DNA of 9,599 bases from Eubacteriales bacterium. Lineage in GTDB: Bacteria; Bacillota_A; Clostridia; Christensenellales; Aristaeellaceae. Location of the stretch: contig JAUMYC010000092.1 of NCBI GenBank assembly GCA_030528845.1, forward strand, positions 1 to 9,599. Direction: 5' to 3'. Shown here one piece after another: positions 6,568 through 9,599 of this stretch. How positions within the stretch are numbered: the first letter of the stretch is position 1; every line of letters begins with the position of its first letter. The notes beneath the pieces are model-generated. The model was given only the letters and a program-made list of their open reading frames with translations. It ran no database searches and was not told the DNA's origin. A program made the position numbers and the translations under genes.

Positions 6568-6603
6568 CACTCCCGGCAGGATGATCTGCCGGGAGTGTTC
6601 TTG
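6568..6603 (+). terminator. Rho-independent terminator of the URO-D-like operon
   Basis: A perfect 12-bp stem, CACTCCCGGCAG (6568-6579) and CTGCCGGGAGTG (6586-6597), with a GATGAT loop, is followed by TTCTTGT. It lies 58 nt after the stop of the jelly-roll gene. A smaller hairpin, GGACG/CGTCC, is present at about 6544-6556. Confidence 0.8.
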
Positions 6604-6631
6604 TAAAGGTTATTCGATTTAGCACCGCACC

Positions 6632-6730
6632 AAAGCCTCCCCTGTGTAAGGGGAGGTGCCCCGCAGGGGCGGAGGGGTTGGCAATCCCTCCGTTGGCTTC
6701 GCCGACAGCTCCCTTTACACAAGGGAGCCT
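6632..6730 (-). repeat. Multi-hairpin 99-bp repeat, copy 2, inverted
   Basis: Reverse complement of the element at 582-680, same length, with 92 of 99 bases identical; the seven differences cluster in the middle (about 6679-6703) while the ends are the same. Terminal inverted repeats are 6634-6657 and 6707-6730. Like copy 1, it lies between two converging genes, here between terminators at 6568-6603 and 6743-6780. The 296-bp gap 6510-6805 holds only these elements, and I see nothing else in it. Confidence 0.85.
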
Positions 6731-6742
6731 CCTGCGCACCGT

Positions 6743-6780
6743 AAAAAAACCGACCTATGATCGCACCCACAGGTCGGTTT
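6743..6780 (-). terminator. Rho-independent terminator of the glycosidase operon
   Basis: Minus strand: AAACCGACCT (6780-6771), a 14-nt loop and AGGTCGGTTT (6756-6747) form a 10-bp stem whose 3' arm runs into a seven-T tract (6749-6743). It is 25 nt after the stop codon of the 78-residue gene. Confidence 0.85.
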
Positions 6781-6805
6781 CGCTGTTTTTGGGCGTGCGC
6801 AGTTT

Positions 6806-7042
6806 TCAGCCCATGCCGCAGCCGGCGCGCGGCGGGCGCAGGTCCGCGCGCACATAGCGGGCGTTGAACTCCATGTTCACCTCGCGCAGCTCCTTCAGCC
6901 CGTCGATGTATTCCTGATACATTTCCGCGAGGCCCGCGGGGGCTTCGTCGCAGTTCGCCTCGATATTGCCCAGCGCCTCCGCCACGATGGCCTCGCGCTC
7001 CTCTCTCGTGGTGTCCTTGATCAAAATGCTCTTCATGCTCAT
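6806..7042 (-). CDS. Small unknown protein (78 aa), translationally coupled to the glycosidase
   Basis: I recognise no named family, although the start KSILIKDTTREEREAIV recalls small uncharacterised proteins from gut Clostridia. The body (about 11-63) is charged and mostly helical: TTREEREAIVAEAL, then YQEYIDGLKELREVNMEFNARYV; helices of this kind suggest a small bundle or a binding partner. The tail is Pro/Arg/Gly-rich and ends AGCGMG. Cysteines are at 31 and 75. ATG at 7042 overlaps the TGA of the GH78-like gene (ATGA), with GGAGGG 3 nt upstream; Met3 is an alternative start. The 4-nt overlap and shared terminator suggest it is made with the glycosidase and helps it or acts on the same substrate, but this is inference. 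Confidence 0.72.
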   Translation of the reverse strand: MSMKSILIKDTTREEREAIVAEALGNIEANCDEAPAGLAEMYQEYIDGLKELREVNMEFNARYVRADLRPPRAGCGMG

Positions 7043-8961
7043 TTTCCCTCCGGCAGCGTGTGATAGTAATAGACCGGCATGGCGCTCCAGCCGTGGCAGA
7101 GGCTGCCCGCGTCATCAAAATCGGCCTCGCCCTTTTCCGTCTCCCAGAAGGTCGTCGCGCCCGCGTCCAGCATTTTTCCGTAGCGCCGGGCGATATCTTC
7201 CAGAATATACGGCCGGTATCGTTCGCGGTCGGCCAGCAGCAGCGCGTCGTACTTGAAGCAGAGCATGCTCAGCGTCGCGCCGGTCAGACCGTTGTCCTCC
7301 TGCGCGAGCCGCCGCGCGATGCGAAGCGCTTCCTCCCCCTGCGCCGCGCCGCAGAGCACGGCCAGCGCGTTGACCAGCTCGCTGGGCGTTTCGTCGGCGG
7401 TGCTGTTGACAAACAGGCCGGTGTTTTCGTCATAAAAGCGCGCACGGACGGCGCAGGCGACTTCCCCGGCCAAGGCGCTGTATACATCCGCCTCGCCGAT
7501 GGCGCGCGCGATGCTGCCCATCATGCGCAGCGCAAGCGACAGCAGGCAGTTCAGCGCCGCATCGAAGCGCCCGCCTTCCTCCGCCGCGTTCAGCGCGCCG
7601 CTGAGCCCTTCCGACCATTCATAGAAATTCCAATGGGTCTTCCCTTCGAAAATGGGGACCAGCCCGCCCGAGAGCCGGGAAACAAAGGCCTGCATGATCC
7701 GCCCGAGCTTGGGGAAGACCTCCCGGGCAAGGGTAAGGTCGCCCGAAAAATGCGTGTATTCCCAGACCTCGGTGAAATAATGCAGCGAGAACGAGGGGAT
7801 GGTCAGGTCGTTGGCGGAGGGCGTGCAGATGGACAGCAGCCCGTCCGCGCGCTCGTCCTTGCTCATGAGCAGCAGATTCGCGCGCGCAAATTCGAATTCA
7901 CGGAAGGCGTAGTAGCCGCAGAGCATCTGGTTGCGGCTGTCCATGGCGTAGAGCGCCTGCTCGCGCCAGGGCGTGTCCTCGTAATGCTCGTGCATGCAAA
8001 GGCGCAGCGTGCGCAGGCACACATCGTAAATGCGCTTCTGCATGTCGTTCATTTCCGGCCTGCCGCCCGCCTCCCGCACGGGATATTCCACCGGCAGCAC
8101 GGTCATTTTTTCTATGCGCACGGGCGCTTCGCAAAAGACCTCGATATAGCGCAGCCCAAGCCTGCGGAAGGGGTTGACATAGGCATTGCGCCCCTTTCTC
8201 AGGCGCAGCTGCACGCTGAAATCCCGCCCGCCGACGAGCCTGCGCACGCCGCCGTCCGCGAGGTGCTCGCCGTAGGCGATGAGCAGCTCCTGCTCGGCGT
8301 CCGAATCGATCTCCACGCACAGATAGCCCACGCTCTCCTGCCCCAGATCAAAGAGAAAATGCCTGTCCTCCTCGCTGCTTATGCAGCGCGCGGGCGCCGC
8401 CTCGCCGATGACGCATCTCTTCTGCGGGCGAATACGCGCGCAGGCCGGCTTGTCGATCAGCCTGCTCGGCGCAAAGGACGGCGCGTCCTGCGCGGGAAAA
8501 CCGTCCTCCTTTGTCAGGTCATAGCGGAAGCTGTAGCCCAGCTGCCCCGTGATGACCTTGCGCAGCCCCTGCGTGTAGGCGGGGCTCAGGCGCGAGAGCG
8601 TGTTCTCACCCGAGGCGCACGCAAGCTCGCCTCCCCTGTGCACGGCATAGCACAGCGCCCCCTGCGCCGGGTAATAGCCCATGTTTCCCATGCCGTAATA
8701 CCACACGACGACGGCGAGCCGGTTGGCGCCCCTCTGCGCAAACGGGCGCAGGTCGATCTCGTCGTATACCTTGTCATACGGAAAATCCGCATATTGGCCG
8801 GAATAGACCGGCCGCCCGTTGCAGTAAGCGGCGTAGTTGGAATCGGCGCTGATCTGCAGCGTGAGCTCCTCGCCGTTCCAGTCGAATTCGTCGATAAACT
8901 CCGCGTACTGGTCCCATTCCTGCGCCGCATCGGCCCAGATCCACCTTGCGCGTCCGTCCAT
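7039..8961 (-). CDS. GH78-family glycosidase (alpha-L-rhamnosidase-like)
   Basis: A 640-residue cytosolic protein resembling glycoside hydrolase family 78, inverting enzymes that remove terminal alpha-L-rhamnose. An N-terminal beta-sandwich region (about 1-295) starts with ARWIWADAAQEWDQYAEF and includes the carbohydrate-binding-like segment FDLGQESVGYLCVEID (204-219). The (alpha/alpha)6 barrel follows: HYEDTPWREQALYAMDSRNQ (326-345) matches the bacterial DCPQRDERLGW region, placing the general-acid Glu at E334. TTFWETEKGE with E607, then HGWSAMPVYYYH near the C-terminus, fits the general-base region. It is shorter than typical 900-residue GH78 enzymes, lacking some beta domains, and has no signal peptide. 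Start ATG 8961 follows AAAGGAGG by 8 nt; an extension to 9069 overlaps the promoter. The 78-residue gene follows with a 4-nt overlap. Other alpha-sugar substrates are possible. Confidence 0.83.
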   Translation of the reverse strand: MDGRARWIWADAAQEWDQYAEFIDEFDWNGEELTLQISADSNYAAYCNGRPVYSGQYADFPYDKVYDEIDLRPFAQRGANRLAVVVWYYGMGNMGYYPAQGALCYAVHRGGELACASGENTLSRLSPAYTQGLRKVITGQLGYSFRYDLTKEDGFPAQDAPSFAPSRLIDKPACARIRPQKRCVIGEAAPARCISSEEDRHFLFDLGQESVGYLCVEIDSDAEQELLIAYGEHLADGGVRRLVGGRDFSVQLRLRKGRNAYVNPFRRLGLRYIEVFCEAPVRIEKMTVLPVEYPVREAGGRPEMNDMQKRIYDVCLRTLRLCMHEHYEDTPWREQALYAMDSRNQMLCGYYAFREFEFARANLLLMSKDERADGLLSICTPSANDLTIPSFSLHYFTEVWEYTHFSGDLTLAREVFPKLGRIMQAFVSRLSGGLVPIFEGKTHWNFYEWSEGLSGALNAAEEGGRFDAALNCLLSLALRMMGSIARAIGEADVYSALAGEVACAVRARFYDENTGLFVNSTADETPSELVNALAVLCGAAQGEEALRIARRLAQEDNGLTGATLSMLCFKYDALLLADRERYRPYILEDIARRYGKMLDAGATTFWETEKGEADFDDAGSLCHGWSAMPVYYYHTLPEGK

Positions 8962-9003
8962 GCCCCGCGCCTCCTTTGGCAGTTTCGTTCTTCTCCTGCC
9001 AGT

Positions 9004-9033
9004 ATTATTCACCGCCCGCGCCGCGCTTGTCAA
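9004..9033 (-). promoter_or_regulatory. Promoter of the glycosidase operon
   Basis: Minus strand: a perfect -35 TTGACA (9033-9028), an 18-nt spacer and AATAAT (9009-9004). Transcription would start near 8997, giving a leader of about 36 nt with the AAAGGAGG site. The -35 lies at the centre of an inverted repeat (separate entry). Confidence 0.7.
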
Positions 9034-9041
9034 GAGCGCGG
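9021..9041. promoter_or_regulatory. Inverted repeat over the glycosidase -35 element, candidate operator
   Basis: CCGCGCT (9021-9027) and AGCGCGG (9035-9041) are perfect 7-bp inverted repeats around TGTCAAG, which contains the -35 hexamer. A dimeric repressor bound here would block the glycosidase promoter. It may also merely be a GC-rich coincidence. No binding protein can be named. Confidence 0.4.
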
Positions 9042-9053
9042 CGGCCCGTTCGC

Positions 9054-9082
9054 TTGAAAAGGGGCGCAAAATATGCTAAGAT
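9054..9082 (+). promoter_or_regulatory. Promoter of the DtxR/MntR-like gene
   Basis: TTGAAA (9054-9059), a 17-nt spacer and TAAGAT (9077-9082) with the extended TGC just before the -10 (9074-9076). The leader to ATG 9112 is about 24 nt and contains AAAGGAGG at 9098-9105. It is divergent from the glycosidase promoter, with the -35 hexamers 20 nt apart. Confidence 0.68.
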
Positions 9083-9111
9083 GAACAAAACGCGCGGAAA
9101 GGAGGCCGAGC

Positions 9112-9474
9112 ATGCGCATCCGAGAATCAGCAGAGGATTATCTCGAGACGATCCTGATGCTCTATGAGCGCCGGGGCGAGGTGCGCTCCGTCGATATCGC
9201 CGCCGAAATGAACGTGACCAAGCCCTCGGTCAGCTTTGCGATGAAAAAGCTGCGCGAAAACGGGCTGATCCTCATGGATAAGGACAACCTCATCACCCTG
9301 ACGGACGAGGGCCAGCGCATCGCGCAGAAGGTGCTCAACCGGCACAAGGTCATCTCGCGCTTTCTGATACAGATCGGCGTGAACGAAGAGGACGCGAAAA
9401 ACGACGCCTGCAAGATCGAACACGACATCTCCCCCGCCACCTTCGAGGCCATCCTCGCGCAGCTCAAGCTCTGA
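9112..9474 (+). CDS. DtxR/MntR-family metal-dependent transcriptional regulator (120 aa, short form)
   Basis: A 120-residue repressor with the N-terminal winged helix-turn-helix (residues about 7-75; recognition region VDIAAEMNVTKPSVSFAMKKL, wing LITLTDEG) and a helical dimerisation and metal domain to residue about 115. It lacks the third SH3-like domain, as MntR does. Alignment by eye with B. subtilis MntR gives ligands D9 and E12 (MntR D8, E11), H78 (MntR H77), and E103-H104 in CKIEH (MntR E102-H103). At the MntR E99 position it has C100, as in the CRWEH motif of DtxR. So it combines an MntR-like Asp with a DtxR-like Cys; whether it senses Mn or Fe is open. ATG at 9112 follows AAAGGAGG by 6 nt. 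It is divergent from the glycosidase operon. The gene is probably monocistronic, though the window ends soon after. Confidence 0.87.
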   Translation: MRIRESAEDYLETILMLYERRGEVRSVDIAAEMNVTKPSVSFAMKKLRENGLILMDKDNLITLTDEGQRIAQKVLNRHKVISRFLIQIGVNEEDAKNDACKIEHDISPATFEAILAQLKL

Positions 9475-9514
9475 GCGCGCCGGGCGGCCTATTTTTTTCA
9501 CAAAAAACAACAGC

Positions 9515-9551
9515 CGAACGCGTCCCCCTTGTAAAAAAGGGGACGCGTTCG
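9515..9551. terminator. Strong hairpin after the DtxR/MntR-like gene, likely terminator
   Basis: CGAACGCGTCCCC (9515-9527) pairs with GGGGACGCGTTCG (9539-9551), a 13-bp stem with an 11-nt loop. No T tract follows directly on the plus strand (TTTTT is 18 nt later); on the minus strand TTGTTTTTT follows within about 5 nt. So it could stop either strand. The last bases (9586-9593) contain CTTGGAGGT, which looks like a ribosome binding site for a gene starting beyond the window. Confidence 0.55.
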
Positions 9552-9599
9552 ACTTGCGATAAAAGGGGTTTTTAGGGGATCCACTTGGAGGTGTGATCT

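Noticed and set aside
7060..9057. A 665-codon open frame on the plus strand opposite the glycosidase gene
   Set aside because: It is a GC-rich antisense shadow: rare TTA, CTA and TCA codons in the real gene leave the opposite frame open. It has no family resemblance and the minus-strand protein is clearly GH78-like.
8962..9069. Longer N-terminus for the glycosidase
   Set aside because: It covers the promoter, and the ATG at 8961 has AAAGGAGG at ideal spacing followed by a family-like start.
9475..9500. Possible terminator GCC-GGGC-GGC followed by seven T after the regulator
   Set aside because: The stem is only 3 bp; too weak to claim despite the T tract.

Overview
The window is GC-rich bacterial DNA with strong AAGGAGG-type ribosome binding sites, sigma-A-like promoters, GC-rich hairpin terminators and many ATGA/GTGA gene overlaps. 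Together with the gene families (aspartase, GH78-like glycosidase, URO-D-like protein, short DtxR/MntR regulator), this suggests a high-GC, gut-type clostridial Firmicute, perhaps Oscillospirales or Christensenellales. That placement is inferred from style; no marker gene is present.

Layout from left to right: (1) the 3' end of an aspartase gene (+), closed by a hairpin terminator at about 509-545. (2) Copy 1 of a 99-bp multi-hairpin repeat (582-680). (3) A leftward five-gene operon (3939 to 746) with its own promoter: GNAT acetyltransferase, NodB-type deacetylase, flavodoxin-fold protein with a Cys cluster, and two more GNAT acetyltransferases; three of its four junctions are overlaps or gaps of 20 nt or less. 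(4) A leftward single-gene HAD phosphatase (4713 to 4078) with its own promoter and terminator. (5) A divergent rightward pair (4845-6509): a URO-D/MtaA-like protein and a small protein that looks like a ConA-type jelly roll, then a 12-bp hairpin terminator. (6) Copy 2 of the repeat, inverted (6632-6730). (7) A leftward GH78-like glycosidase (8961 to 7039) overlapping by 4 nt a 78-residue unknown protein, with a terminator at 6743-6780. (8) A divergent rightward DtxR/MntR-family regulator (9112-9474).

How they may work together: the deacetylase and three acetyltransferases could remove and add acyl groups on amino sugars or small amines, with the flavoprotein supplying a redox step; no substrate can be read from the sequence. 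The GH78-like enzyme has no signal peptide, so it probably acts on imported rhamnosides or related glycosides. Its promoter carries an inverted repeat across the -35 element, which suggests an operator. The regulator has a metal site that mixes MntR-type and DtxR-type ligands and may control metal homeostasis.

No tRNA, rRNA, CRISPR array, transposase gene or phage gene was seen. Every complete gene appears intact. The strongest oddities are the inverted pair of repeats, both in convergent intergenic regions about 6 kb apart, and the uncharacterised URO-D/jelly-roll pair. I see no clear signature of a wholly new system.
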